Assembly (NCBI GenBank): GCA_040285825.1 | Contig: JAUPSS010000009.1 | Coordinates: 806,001 to 870,000 of the forward strand | From: Eukaryota sp. TZLM1-RC | Taxonomy: Eukaryota; Metamonada: BaSk clade | DNA length: 64,000 nt | Direction: 5' to 3' | In this document: positions 22,480-34,879 of the stretch, piece by piece | How positions within the stretch are numbered: the stretch's first letter is position 1 | Layout of the letters: each line of letters opens with the position of its first letter | Translations under genes and position numbers: made by a program | The notes under the pieces: generated by a model | Databases searched by the model: none | What the model was told of the DNA's origin: nothing | What the model saw: the letters and a program-made list of their open reading frames with translations, nothing else

Positions 22480-23770
22480 ATAAAACTATCTTTATCTTAA
22501 TCCACCTACAACCAGCATTATGCCTATCGGCAACAATAATTATTGTGCGTCACAGGCACACCAAACAGCAAACAGCAACATCGCTGCAAACAGCAAAAAG
22601 AAGTCTGGGGTATGTCAGACATCTTTCAGTGGAGACCTATTTAACCCTCATCTTTACATAATTTCAAATGCCATGAATATTCTACATGAAGATGCGAGTT
22701 CCACTGTAACCCACTCCACTCCCCATGAGAAGAGTTCAGGTGTTTTACACCTCATTCCTCCTCAAACGAGTTCAGGTGAAGCCGATTTCACTTCTATTCA
22801 ATTCAGTTCGGGTCAACACCCCACTATCACGCAAACGAGCGGTGTTTTTCGTGTCGCTCCACGTAAAACACCACTCCAAATCTAACTCATTGGAGGTAAC
22901 CCTTCCCAATCGAGACGCCCACTCAACGGCTACTACAGCCCTGGCTACGACCAATTTTACACAGGACAAACCTCCTGTCATAAGCCTTGAGTGAGAAGCG
23001 CTCCTCGCCACTCTATTAAAAAAGAGAGTGAGAATCAGGAACCAACGGATTCCGTAGAATTTCTACCATCAGATACCGAATAAGAGGCCGAAATAGACAA
23101 ATCCGAGGTAGTTTCGATAGTTTTAAGAATATTCATGGAGGCCAAAGTAGATCTAGGGGCCGAGGTGGCCGTGGCACAAGAGGTAATAAACATTGTGAAT
23201 ATATGTTTCATATACACCAATCATCAGATGTTACAGCTCCCAAATTGAGGCATTTATATTTAACTTTTCAATTTAAAAATACAGCTCAAGCACCCCCCTT
23301 AAACCCATTCTCTTTCTGTGATAATATTAAATTGGATAAGTATTGAAGTTTAAACAGTCTAGAAAGAAATTTTTGCAATCGAGCAGATGAATTTGCACCT
23401 TGTTTAAACCACAACAGATCAAAGCAGCCTCAGTTTTTAGAACTTCAGGGAAGAATTATCGATACGGTCTTAAAAAAATATGATAGACACAGCTGCATAT
23501 TGTTCTGTTATTTCCCTAAACCTAGCAAATTGGTGTTCATTGTCCATAAATGAAGGCAATACAACTCAATTCATCTCTGCGAGTAATGTATCAAAGAATT
23601 TGCTTAAGAATGTACAAGACATTCTGACGTTAAATGTTGGCGGCATTGCGAACCAATTATCAACACAACATTCTCTTTCCACTAATAGCAGGTTCGAAGA
23701 AATTTTCAATTGGGGCAGGCATGTTACAACAACTTGGGCTACTGACATCTGACTGTTTAGTTATTTTTAG
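22480..23770 (+). mobile_element. LTR-retroelement remnant: gag-like and aspartic-protease-like pieces
   Basis: A Ser/Thr/Pro-rich frame (22520-22885) is followed in another frame by an Arg/Gly-rich patch near 23080-23190 (SRGRGGRGTRG), as in nucleic-acid-binding gag tails. At 23480 a frame begins MIDTAAYCSVIS. This matches the D-T-G/A-A-x-x-S-x-I active-site loop of retropepsin-like proteases, with a later LNVGG strand. The order gag then protease fits a Ty3/gypsy-type element. Several stops and frame changes separate the parts, and no reverse transcriptase of this type is attached. Confidence 0.55.
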
Positions 23771-23979
23771 ACAAGGAGCGCCGCACCCTGCTAAAAGCTG
23801 AAGCCTTATTTGATTACAGAATTAAAACTCACCAAATTGGTCATGTAGAATCAATTTCTTGCAATAAAGATGACTTGACTCAGCAATTAGAGAGATTGAG
23901 GTGAAATTAATTGACATGATAGTGTGTATAATAAAAGTTTGTCTGATATATTAGCTCAATACAACTATATAGGTATTTC

Positions 23980-24345
23980 ATCAATGAGTACCTAGCAGTA
24001 GGACTTGATGGATCAATGATCATCATTGATGTCAGATCTACTGATGTATCAAGCAGCTCAAATGAAAAACTTGCACAATCTTATCACTCACCTTTACGAA
24101 GAGCCGAAGAAGCGAAAATTATCAAGTACACAGAAAAAATCAATAATCTGAATTCCAACTCACATATTCAATACATTCTTTGTCCTTTTGCTTTTTCTTT
24201 ATTTTGAACTTTGGGTAAAACTGCGTTATCTTTTTGGGACGATTTCTCATTTATTGTCAAAATTAGAAACGGAAGAATATTCGACCGTGGCGGCAATTTG
24301 TTGATTACGCTTTTGAGCTTCAAAAACTGGCATTGTTGTTGTTGA
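23980..24345 (+). mobile_element. Non-LTR retroelement tail (family 2)
   Basis: GLDGSMIIIDVRSTDVS (24004 onward), then AEEAKIIKYTEKINNLNSNS and LCPFAFSLF. It is close to the copy at 9440-9935 but has fewer breaks. It ends after an ALSF-like segment in a shifted frame. Confidence 0.65.
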
Positions 24346-24419
24346 ACTTAAATTGATTCAGTAGGTTTCTTTGTTTTCGAATGAGGATGTGATACTCGTT
24401 GATGAATCAGTTTTATTAA

Positions 24420-24720
24420 TAAACTTAGATTTCTCTCTCTCCTTCGTGTGTTCATCTGCATAACGGCATCAGCATTGAGAGTGATGTCCCAATTGGTGTC
24501 TGCATCTGCCGTTGAGAGATTGTGGAGTCTACATGATTGGATTTATTCTAAGCGTAGAAATAGACTCACCGAAGAGCCTGTAGACATGTTAATAGCAGTG
24601 TATAATTTACTGCCAAGTTGTCCTCAAGAAAAAGTTTATGAAATAGACAACAAGACAGAAGAGTGTATCGAAGTATTGAATGTTTGCTGTCAGTTGTTAA
24701 GAGAAGAAAAAGTAGATTGA
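24420..24720 (+). mobile_element. hAT transposase C-terminal dimerisation fragment
   Basis: An open frame from about 24448 reads SASAVERLWSLHDWIYSKRR followed by NRLTEEPVDMLIAVYN and a TGA stop. The S-x-x-x-ER-x-(F/W)S...RNRL pattern is the hATC dimerisation domain. No catalytic region is present upstream. Confidence 0.6.
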
Positions 24721-24889
24721 GAGTCCTAGTTTCTTAGTTTTCTTCCATTAGAAGTACAGCAGAACCTAATGTCTTTTGTTGATTAACTTTTTCCAATTGT
24801 TCTATGCTCTTTATGAATCACATCCTTTATTCTTGAAGAGAATAGATTTGTAAACAAACTTGAGAAGTTAATCAACATCTCTTAAGTCA

Positions 24890-26400
24890 GCCGCATCAAC
24901 AGTAGGACGGTTGGGGCGGTCCCTACGTCTGCTATCTCTGTCTTTTGATCTTACCATGGAAGATAGGAGAAGGTTACCATCGGAAGTATTAGAAAATGAT
25001 GAACGATATGAAATCATCGTGGAAGGAGTCGGTTGAAACTTGTAGAACTAGAAGTTGGGAGGTGTGGGTGGAACCACTGGTTGAACCATGGACTGCGTAG
25101 GTGCAGGAGTCTGTTCCATTGGGACTAACACATTTGGAATTGAGTCAGGAGTAGGGGACTCATCACTGACTTCCATTACAACATCCTCTTCAGTTTGTTC
25201 CACAGGAGGTATAGCGGAGGTTTCCATAATTTAATCTGAGGAGGGTGGAACTTCTGTTTGTTGGGGTTCAGGGGATGGTTGGGTTTCTTCAATCTGGGCC
25301 GGTAACTGATATGAAGAGATTGCTGGTTGTACTAAGCGTATTTTTTCAGCCCATTGCTCATCTCATTGGGACTCATCATTGGGACGAATGGCCTCTAGGT
25401 CTCCTGGAATAATCTGAGATTCCCTACATCGGGCTAAGGATTGTGCTGGCGGAAAGCACCGTGGCGGTAAACACTAGAGTGTGGGAGCTAAAGTTGAGGG
25501 GTACTGGTTTGTTAGAAGACGTTGCTCTCCTTGGGGCCTGAATCGCCCAATCAAGTCTTTTACTGAGTTCCCACATTCGTTGTTCACGGTGATGTTGAGC
25601 CAAGTAGTCTTTGGAGATTTTCTGGGATGATATATCAACTCCAGTGGTAGATTCCGTAATAGGAGCAGAGGACTGAAGAAGCAGAGTTGTTGAAGCCTGC
25701 ATAGAAGGTTCTTCATAATCAACCAAATCTGAGAAGATCTGCTGGTATCTGTTTGTTTGTTCTTCCGAAAGATACAAAGGGAGATTTGGAGTGCTAAGAG
25801 TAGGATCATTAACGTTAGGCGGGGAAACAGTTAAATTGTTAACTCCACTTAATGTTGTTAAAGTAAGAGGAGATCCTGAAGCTGGATCAGCAAAATTTTG
25901 ACTTGTTCTTCTTACAGTTGGAACTGAAGGTGATTGTTGAGAGGGTGGAATTTCAAGTTCAGGATGAAGAGTTGAAGAAAGAACTTCAGTGTCTTTTTGA
26001 GAGGAGGGAGGTTGAAATGCAGTTCCTTCCTTGATAACTTGAGGAGATTGAACCGTTTCTCTGCTTTGAGTAGAAGGTGAAGGTTGTACTTCAGAACATC
26101 TTTGAGGGAAAGAAGAAGGTAGACCTTCAGATTTTTCAGTTGTGAAGAAGAAGGAGGAATCCTCAACGTCCTCGCCTTCATGGAAGACCAACGAAGGATT
26201 TCTTGCTTCCTTAGGAGCGGAATCCCTAAGGAAAGTTTTCTCCTTCCACAGGAACAGTCTCCTGGGGAGGGGTGTTTTCTTCCATAGGAGCGATAATTTT
26301 CCAGAGGGGTATTGTCTTCCTTTGGGGCGGAACCCTCTGAAAAAGAAGGATCCTCAGGAAGCGCAGAAGCTTTGACAGAAGAGGTATGCATTGGAGCCTA
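24890..26400 (-). pseudogene. Ser/Pro/Thr-rich low-complexity ORF, broken
   Basis: Minus-strand frames (26391-25912 and 26191-25424, overlapping in different frames) encode Ser/Pro/Glu/Thr-rich sequence with no fold. A short HREQRMWELSKRLDW segment may be helical. Further shifted frames to about 24890 end in an Arg/Asp-rich patch (SKDRDSRRRDRPNRP). Composition and position among transposons suggest a gag-like or other element-encoded protein, but no domain supports this. Confidence 0.35.
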
Positions 26401-27492
26401 GTCTGTGGTTAGTGAAGAAGAAGAGGGACCAGTCTCTTGTTCAAGGATACTGCGTTGAGCCGGAAACGACCCAATACGTATTAATAGTCTATGACTAGGG
26501 TTATGTGACGTAGCTGTGTAAATGTAATGAGATTTATCATCAAGAGGAATTGTATTCTCTCTTCTTCAACTCAATGAACGATAATACTAAGCTATAAATT
26601 CTATTCAAGGCTAACATAAAAAGAAGAAATTTGAGTTACTAAAGCAGCAAAAGAACCATTACGATTGACTTGTAATATCTTCGAAAGCGGGGACTTTGAG
26701 TTTTGGCAAGCCAAGTCTTACTGCATAACCCAAGCTTCCATATAATTTAAGCAGATGGTGCTGAAGCTGTTTCATGCAAAAACGTAAATTTGGGGGTGAT
26801 CGTTTGAGGTCTTTTTCATAATTCTTGACCAACACTGAATATCATTGTCAATGGGTAAATTGCCTTATTCAAATCGGTTTAATGGATTTAAGTAATAATT
26901 TAATTCACTCAATAATATAGAAAATGTAAATCATTTTTAAATCTTGGCCCCAAACGTGCTTTCCATTTTGTTGAAAAAGATGCCAAAATTGATTTAAATA
27001 AGGACGACTTTCCTGAGCTTTGCGATTAAATTGATTTCTATCACAGTAAAAACAATGGCTTAATTTTGAATTCATTAGCTCTACAATAGGTTTTTGCTGT
27101 ACAGCAAGACCACAATTTAATCCTTTGTTTCTAGGTTTAATTATTATTTTTAATCATACAATTGGGTATCATCATACAAAAAATTGCTTCTTTAAAACAA
27201 GTTGCTTCCACAGGTATTGACTGTCCCATTGCTCGCGTTTGATTACTGCAATTTTTTGGTTGCGAACTTGCCATTTTTCACATGGGAGATGCCTTCTGAC
27301 TCGTTATTATCCTCTAGAACCTTTGATACCTGAATCTGTGTCCTCTTCAACTACATATAAAAGGGATGTTGTCAATTTTTAAAATACTGGTCACCGAATG
27401 TGTCTCAAATTTTGAATCAATTACAGGATATTTAAAATGAAAACTGATCTTGGAATCCTTCCGTTTTTTGAATATTCTTTCTTTCTTAGGCT
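26401..27492. other. Probable 5' part of a dead retroelement, unassigned
   Basis: No long frame. A short readable stretch (GPKRAFHFVEKDAKIDLNKDDF near 26945) may be a remnant of coding sequence. It directly precedes the reverse transcriptase at 27493, so it could be that element's 5' region. Confidence 0.3.
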
Positions 27493-28766
27493 ATGTCTTC
27501 AACACCTAGGAAATCCAAGTATAAGGTGTCGGTTCAACAATCTAAAAATGTTAAAAACCGATTTGAGTCTTTGATTCTTCGTTCGCCATACTGTTCAGTT
27601 CCTAAATTATTGGCTGGTTCTTCTCCTGCTGCCTTCAATGATGAAGCTTTACATTCTTTAAATTCACTTCATCCACCTGAAGATTTTACCATAAACCACA
27701 TTGTTTCTGATAATGAACGTGATTTCTTCACTGCTAATCCTATTACTTGTGATGAAGTCAGTGTAGGTATTAAAGGACTTCCGTCTGGTCGTTCAACTGG
27801 GCCTTCTAGACTCAGTTACGATCATTTGAAGTCGGCTGTCAACATTTGTTCAGAAATCGCGGATGATTTAGCTTTCTTTTTAATAGTGTTATCTTGGGAC
27901 GTTTTAAGTTACCTCAAGTGTTGAGGGCCTATCGTTGAGTTGCTTTAAGTAAACCTGTTGGTGGTGTCAGACCCATTGCTGTTGGTGAGTCCATAATGAG
28001 ATTATTAGCAATTATTTCTTTTAAAAGAGTTAAGTCATCCGCAATTATTTTTTTTCGTCCTTATCAGTTTGCTATTGGAATTCCTGATGGTACAACTTGT
28101 GCTGCGTTGTGTACAGATTTACTTTTTAATCAAAAAGACGAAAATTATTTGCTCAATATTGATTTTAAAAATGCTTTCAACTCGGTGTTTCGCTCAAAAA
28201 TATTACAAAAACTTGGACTTCATTATATTCCTCTTTTGCCGTATTTTAAATTGATGCATGGATCACCCTCTAACCTAATTATTCATTCTGAGAAAATTCT
28301 TTCGTCAAGAGGTGTCAAACAAGGGTCTCCTCTGGGTCCATTTTTCAGTTCCAGTTTGGTTCCAGTTTTAGTAGAATTTAAGTTGGATTTTCCTGACATT
28401 CATTTATGTGCTTATGCAGATGATTTATCACTTATCGGTCCTTTGTCTCTTTTACAGCAAGGGCTACAACATTTCGCTATTCTGTCCAAACAAATATGGT
28501 TAGATATTAAATTGGCCAAGTGTTTCATTATTGGTAATCAGAATGCGGAGGTAGCATTTAATGAAACTTTTATCAAATATGTTGATTTTGAGGAAGATGC
28601 GATTCGTTTTCTTGGCTCTTATTTTGGAAATAGTGAAAACATTAAATCGATTTTGACAGGTATTTTGGGAAAAATCGAAGAGCAACTTTTAGCTATTCAA
28701 GAACTAAAAATTGACAAACATTCAGCGTTTTCGGTCCTAAATGTGTGTCGTTATACGCACTGGTAG
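27493..28766 (+). mobile_element. Non-LTR reverse transcriptase, different family (YADD)
   Basis: The first frame (27493-27924) has the pre-palm region with LPSGRSTGPSRLSYDHLK. A shifted stretch then reads KPVGGVRPIAVGES near 27950, and the frame from 27996 carries LLNIDFKNAFNSV, SSRGVKQGSPLGP and CAYADDLSLIG, covering palm motifs including the catalytic YADD. It ends shortly after the thumb start, so the zinc knuckle and nuclease-like tail are missing here. At least one frameshift and one stop in the place of a tryptophan make it inactive. Confidence 0.8.
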
Positions 28767-28989
28767 AGGACTCAAACAATATAACTGTTATCAGTAACTG
28801 TATCAACAATAATCAAACCTAGCTGACGAGATAATGTTATTATATGCAGCTATTGTAAAGAATTGAAAAAGATGAACAAATGCATTCATTATTGAATACG
28901 ATTGTGTTTATTTTACCCATAATGTCAGATGTATTAAGGATTTAAGGGGACTTTTAGTACAGCTTAGATGTTTTTAACAATTATTTTGT

Positions 28990-29095
28990 CTCATTGACCT
29001 TGCAGATCGAGATTTTGTAAAGGTAATCTTGGTTCAATGAATTTTGTCTAATTAGTTACCAGTGCATTTTGTTAATTGTGTAAGTTCAATAAGAT
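28990..29095 (+). mobile_element. Family-1 retroelement 3' end only
   Basis: About 100 bases match the last codons and 3' UTR of family 1 (…GAGATTTTGTAAAGGTAATC, TTGGTTCAATGAATTTTGTC, then CAATAAGATT). It is the shortest 5'-truncated insertion in the window. Confidence 0.6.
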
Positions 29096-30141
29096 TATAA
29101 ATGTATGAACAGGAAAATCACTCGATCTCAATCCCATCACATCAGCTTTAAGGACCCATAATTCCTTGCTATAAACACTGTTTGTCACAATGAAATCTCC
29201 AGTATTACAGAAAAAGCCTCATATAGAAGAAAGTACCCATGATGTAAGTTCTGTACATGTGTTGCATTCTTCATGGCTTTATGATATGTTGGAGGTATCT
29301 CACCCAGGTGAAGGTCATCGATTGCATGACAGGCTGAAATCTAAACTCCTTAATATCGTCGAGAAGTCACATCTATCTCATGATGTTTACTCACTTATGT
29401 CACAAAGTACATACATGCAATGTGATTCTGATAATGAAAATCTGTTCCACTTTTTACAGGATGGACACCGTGTGGTCACTCTTGATATTCGCCAAACGCC
29501 TCCTCCCTCACCACCTCCTGAAGTATAATCATCATCACCCTTTGCGACTGATCCCCTTCTTAATAAGAACTATCAATGTTCTGATGGTGACCCTCTTGCC
29601 AAGCTTTCGCAAACACTTGATTATTACCTAAGCAACTTTAAGATGATATTGAACAATTTTCATTCTCCGGTACTTCCTATCGTCAACTCTACTGGTCTTG
29701 GGAAAACGCGCTTAATGTTGGAATGTGTGAAGACTTTTGATTATCCCAACACTAGAATATCATATTTTTCATTTTCTAGAATAGAAAAAAATAGAAACAA
29801 CTCCGAAAATGTCTGTTACACTTGGCCACCCACTGTGAAATTATCGGATATTTTTCAGGATTTTATTCCTTTAGATAAATCTTATAGCCTAGAACAACGT
29901 ATTGCTGTTGTGGTCATTGATTTTGAGTGGCTTATTGTTGAAATCTTGCAAGAATCTCCTCTGGACACTGTTTTATTGAACACTGCAGATGGTTGGATGA
30001 AGTATTCAAAGAGCATTATTTCTAGTACATCTTCCAGGTTTCTTTCCTTTGTGAAATCGTGCAAGCAACCTTTTGACAACCAGGATCATGCTCAGTTTGT
30101 AGAATCTCTTATTCAAGACTTGCCAATGGATAAGTATGTGG

Positions 30142-32209
30142 CAGCAATATGTATCGATAAATCTTATCGTGCGATAAAGATATATTTATTTATCTTTATC
30201 TTATCGATGCCCTCAAAGTGAACGATATATTTATCGACGGCGTACAACGATATCCGATATATTGCGATAAATAACAATAAATAATTTCCTCATTAAATTG
30301 TTTTGCATCACCCACAATTGTTTAATCCAAATGACTTGTCTAAAAAAGGCTTTAATGAAGTCCATCGGCTATCAAAAGGTGGCACGACACTATTTTCAGA
30401 AGGCTGACCCTGTCCCCGTACCACCAAAAGAGAGTTACTTGCGAACTCATGTTGCTTGGAAGTGTGAGAAGTGCCCAGAAGCCACTTATATCTGGGTGTC
30501 CAAAACTGCTGGATGGACAAACCTGTGCTCTCACATCAAAACACGCCACTTTCCCCTAGACGGATGTCTTTTGACGATTGAAGAAAAGACTGGCCCCATT
30601 GATGCTTTTGTTGAACACTCTCCTCCATTCCCTTACATTAATAGGGTCTTCGCAACTTTAGACTTACTCATCTCTGGACAAAGACCTTTTACCTTTGTTG
30701 AAGACAAAATCTTGTCGACTTATCTCAACTTTAAACCAGTGTGCCGTTCAACTCTTATGAAGTACTTCAAGCTACTGTACACTAAGGTAGTAGAAGAAGT
30801 GTCTCGGACTTTACCGCCGAAAATTGGTATCATCGTAGATGGTTGGTTTGAACGTTCTCAGAGTTATGAATATGTAGGAATCTTTGCTGTTGGTCTAGGT
30901 CTCGAAAAACCTATCCTTCTTGCACTTACTCCCTTTGAAACTGAACTTGAAGTGACTGACCAACAACCTTTTGACGATGCCACGACCCTTCTGGGTGCTG
31001 AAGAGTATTGTGATATTATTGACGGCATTCTTGCCGCTTACAACAAGACCCGACAAAATTTGTTCTTTGTTGTAAGCGATAACTGTCCTACAAATGCAAA
31101 ACTGGGTGAACTTTTTAGGGGTTCCTACCATTGGATGTGCCTCTCACAGATTGGCCTTGGAGCTGAAGACGCTTCAATCTAGCCTCGTTAATGAACTGAA
31201 AGCTATTGACAAAATATTTACAATGTTGCGACGGGTAAAAAGGTCAATGGTTTTAAGGACTAAAACAACCCGAAGACCAACCAAAAGAAATGTAACTAGA
31301 TGGTTGTCTGCAGCTGATACGTTGAAAAAGATTCTTCCAGTATAAAGAAGCAGGAATTTTTCAGCTTTTTGGCAGTTCTTTTGATGACCTTCTCCCAAAC
31401 ACATCACAAGAACGGGCCCTGCGTCAACTTTATGATCATTTGACTAAAAACAAAAGGATCACTAACTATCTTCAAGGCACAAAACTGACTCTTGCTCTTG
31501 CTAATGATGCTTTTGAGGTATTTCACAACGATTTCCCTCACTTGACTGTCTGGACTAAATACCCGACAAACAATGCAGCACACCCAGACTTTGAGGCAGC
31601 CATAGTGAAGGTACAAAACAAAGACGAACAGTCACTCAATGAAAGAGAAAGAAAGGCAATAGAGTGTTTTGAAAAGGACCAGATCGCTGATATCGACAAC
31701 GGTGACCTAGACTTTGATAAAAGAATGGAAATGGGCCAGCAAGCGAAAAAGAACAAAGAATCCAAGTATATCGATCTTGACTGGATTCCTGCAACAAGTT
31801 GTGAAGTCGAAAGGCTTTTTAGTGCTGCTAAAAGGACATATGGTACGACACGACCAAACATGACCCCTGCATCTCTTGAAAAGCAACTTTGCCTATTGTA
31901 TAACAGGCAGTTCTGGGATTATGAAACAGTTCGCCGTTTAATGTCGGGGAAAGAATTGGAGGATGTTGGAGTTGATAGCGAAGACGATGAAGGTTTAGGT
32001 GATGATAATATGGAATTTTAAGCTTAAGGAATAAACACTACTGTTTTTAAGCACAAAATTGTGACTTATCCACTTGATTATCGACGATATATTTATCGTC
32101 TTGAGGCTCGATATGTCGATAAATAAGATACGATATTTTGTTAACAATATATTTATCGGAAGTGTCCCACGATAAGATAAATAAAAGATATCGATAACAC
32201 ACATTGCTG
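30142..32209 (+). mobile_element. hAT-superfamily DNA transposon, 2,068 bp
   Basis: Ends are CAGCAATATGT on the left and, read inwards from the right, CAGCAATGTGT: imperfect terminal inverted repeats that begin with the hAT-typical CAG. Subterminal regions (30155-30290 and 32075-32195) are packed with TATCG / CGATA and ATTTATCG motifs in both orientations, the usual transposase-binding arrangement. The element carries one transposase gene on the plus strand. Confidence 0.92.
30331..32021 (+). pseudogene. hAT transposase, two frameshifts
   Basis: The ATG at 30331 opens a frame with a BED-type zinc finger (CEKCPEATYIWVS … LCSHIKTRH, about 30460-30550). A catalytic-core strand follows at IIVDGWFERS (about 30826-30855), and later FVVSDNCPTNA (about 31060-31090). 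The frame must shift near 31110 to reach IGCASHRLALELK, and again near 31330 to reach YKEAGIFQLFG. The last frame ends with the dimerisation domain (PATSCEVERLFSAAKRTYG … RPNMTPASLEKQLCLLYN) and stops at 32021. The family needs the D-D-E triad and the C-terminal domain; all regions are present, but the two indels disable this copy unless they are sequencing errors. Confidence 0.85.
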
Positions 32210-33831
32210 GTATGTGGTATGTCTTGATGAAGTTGGAACTTTATTGTTCAGTTCTTCCTTTACTTCACACATTCAACTTGGTCCTCAATGGAATTTATAT
32301 CGTTGCCTGCGATATGCTATTCGTAATCTAGCTACCATAAAGCCAGTTATGGCTTTAGTATATGAAACTCATACGTCGCTTAAAGGATTTGTTTCGGATA
32401 CTATCAATATTTCGTCCTTTCGTCCTCCAAATCCTCCTTTGTATTTACTTGGACCAATTTTCAAGGCTAACACAATTCCACCTTTTATGACCGTTTTTAC
32501 TGCCTTGGATCCCTCCCTGTACTCTGAACGTCATTCACCTTATACACCCATAGACCCTCTTCTCACTATATCAGATTGTACAACTATTCGTCCTGTTTGG
32601 ACAGCTTATGCTGCAGCTAACAGATTTTTGAATTTTTTACCGGCCATTCGGGGTAAAGTAGATAACGCTATGAAATCTTTCAAATTAGGAGCATCCACTG
32701 GAGTTTTTTTACTCTTGTTGCCAATTTTGGTTTGGTTTCTCACAATGTTATTTGTGAAGTTGTTGAAAATGGCTTTCATGTACTTGAGGGGGTGAACTTA
32801 CCTGAGAATGTTGCTCAGTCACTTTTTGTTCTTTACAAGTGCCGTCCAATCAAGGATCCTCTTGCTATGAGCTTTCTATGGTCTTATCTTGAAGATCAGG
32901 AACAATTCAACAGAGCTGCCAAGAACGTTTTGATGTCATTCCTACCTGTTCCCATCAGTGCCAGCTCTCTTGGTTTGTTGATGGAGTCATTTGCTTGCCT
33001 CATGTTGCTGTTTCATCTTCAACATTGCAAAAAATCTCACAACATTGCGTCAGGTGTTCCTTTTCTTACTTTAACATCCCTCGAGTCGTTTCTCAATTGC
33101 AAAATGCGGGAGGTTGGGGTATTTGAATTCCGACAACTTGGGACTTGCAATAAACCTTCTATGCCGTCTTATTGTGATGCCCAATCACAAGTTGAATTTC
33201 CCTTCAACCAATGGCGTTTATCAGCCACCCAGTTAGAGGTTTTGACAGAAAAAGGTGTATTTGAGGACTATGCTGTGTTTTATTCTCGATTGTGGTCAGC
33301 CTTTAAGGAACGTACTCTACTTCTTATGCCCGTCAACAATCCTGGTATAAATGCAATTTTACCAATGATCCATTAATCCGTTCTTGAAGAAACAGATCCC
33401 AATAGTTTTGTTCAAGGTCTTATAAATAGCAAAAGTGCTGCAAATGTTATTGGTATTGTCAGAATTCAAGTGAAAGCAACAAAAAAGACTTGCTTTCAAT
33501 ACGATCGTTTCCAACCTGTTTGCTCCTGACCTTCACGGAGTTGTTTCTTTAGGTTTGGTTATCTCACTTAGAACAGCTACTGTTCCCAAGACCAAGCTTG
33601 ATTATTTACCATTGGCAGAAAATCCTAGCAAAGTTTACTATTGTTGTCCTAACACTCTAGGATTTCCTGATATTTCTCAATTGTTATCTGTTTTTTTAAT
33701 TTTCGTCGATAATTTTGTCTAGATGGGTTCAATTGGAGTTTAGCTTAAACTCAGTCTCATATGATTTTAAGTCCTTCATTATTTCAGATCTGTGATCCAA
33801 CTCCATGATACACACTGTTTTTGTTTAGTTT

Positions 33832-34720
33832 GTGATCGCTCTTCTAGGGTGTTCTCCTTCGAAGTATTCTTTTGTTGTGTTTCCTCAACCTTCTGAATCC
33901 ACCATAATGGGTTTTTATCTTTGGGTTTCAGAATTTGTTGCTTATTTCAACTTCACAGGATTGGAAGAATCAAATAGTTTTAATTTAATTTATTTGCCTC
34001 ATTCTTTGGGAGGATTAGGGTTTCTCCATCTGGGCCAAGTTGCACATATTTGCTATTCAATTTCTGTATACTTGGCTGTACGTGATCTTGATTTAACAAA
34101 TTTAATTTCAAGAGATCAGTATAGGGTTTTACTATCAGCTTTATCACCTTTTTTTGCTGGTTTTGACTTTGATTTGGGACAAACGAATTAAAATTTGCCA
34201 ACGTCAAGTCACGCATTTATTTTTTTAAGGAAAAATTGAGTTTTTTGAAGGAAAAACTATCAAAATTTGACGACTACAATTTATTTCAAATTGTGACAGT
34301 CAATCATCTTGATTCTTGAAAGTTTTGCCTATTTCTCAAAATTTCACGTTCTCAGATGATTGCTTTAAATACCTAATAAATCTGAGCTTGCTTCAATGAG
34401 AACAATTTGTGATATGTACTTTGTGCGGTTATGGAGACCTAGGCTTAGATCACTCGTTTCAATGTAAAAAGGCATAAAGAATGGTTACACAAAGACATGA
34501 CAAAGTCAATAATTGATTAACGAATTAAATAATTTTGAATCTGAGAAGGAAATTCAAATTTGGTTTCAGTTACGTGTTGATGGCTTTCAAACATCAACTA
34601 AAATTGCTTTTGATGTTACCATAGTTGGAGGTTGTGGTAATAATTGAAGTGATGTGTTTTCGAAAGCATATTCTGATGAAATTTCAAAATATTCAATTTT
34701 AAGAGAATTGAATTTAATAA
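33832..34720 (+). mobile_element. Non-LTR retroelement tail, further family
   Basis: An open frame (33832-34191) reads LPHSLGGLGFLHLG, the thumb-type motif after a reverse transcriptase. Further on are a CTLCGYGDLGLDHSFQCKK zinc knuckle (about 34418-34475) and a nuclease-like strand (IAFDVTIVGG, about 34600). The palm domain is absent. It may belong to the YADD element at 27.5 kb, but nothing in the sequence joins them. Confidence 0.6.
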
Positions 34721-34879
34721 ACCAAATTGTTTACTAATTGTTGTTGCTCTGGTTTTAAATGTTCATGGAGGTTTTTACACTAAAGCTAAAGTAATTTTTG
34801 ACCAATTTGAATGGAATGAGGTAGCAACAAATGATAGGTATGGTTCGCCTGCAGATGAAGTTCACAAATCCGTCGTAAT

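Larger units (their letters stand above)
30134..32217 (+). repeat. 8-bp target-site duplication of the hAT element
   Basis: GTATGTGG at 30134-30141 and again at 32210-32217, immediately outside the terminal inverted repeats. Eight-base duplications are the hallmark of hAT transposition. Confidence 0.9.
29190..33721 (+). pseudogene. P-loop NTPase gene interrupted by a hAT transposon
   Basis: The host frame starts at 29190. A Walker A motif (STGLGKTR) lies at about 29688-29712. After the transposon (30142-32209), the frame resumes in the Walker B strand (VCLDE) at 32214. Downstream parts continue to about 33720 in shifted frames, with LRTATVPKTKLDYLPL near 33570. This Walker A / Walker B / LRTATVPKTKLDY organisation is the one I associate with NTPase domains of Crinkler-like and RHS-like protist and fungal proteins; that link is from memory and moderate. 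Other breaks are an in-frame TAA at 29526-29528 (or a 45-nt intron 29523-29567), a T-run frameshift near 32705, and breaks near 33376-33480. It is a dead or dying gene. Confidence 0.6.

Noticed and set aside
29523-29567. A 45-nt intron removing the TAA in the NTPase gene
   Set aside because: Possible (GT…AG, divisible by three), but longer than the other introns and the gene is otherwise broken, so it is not called.
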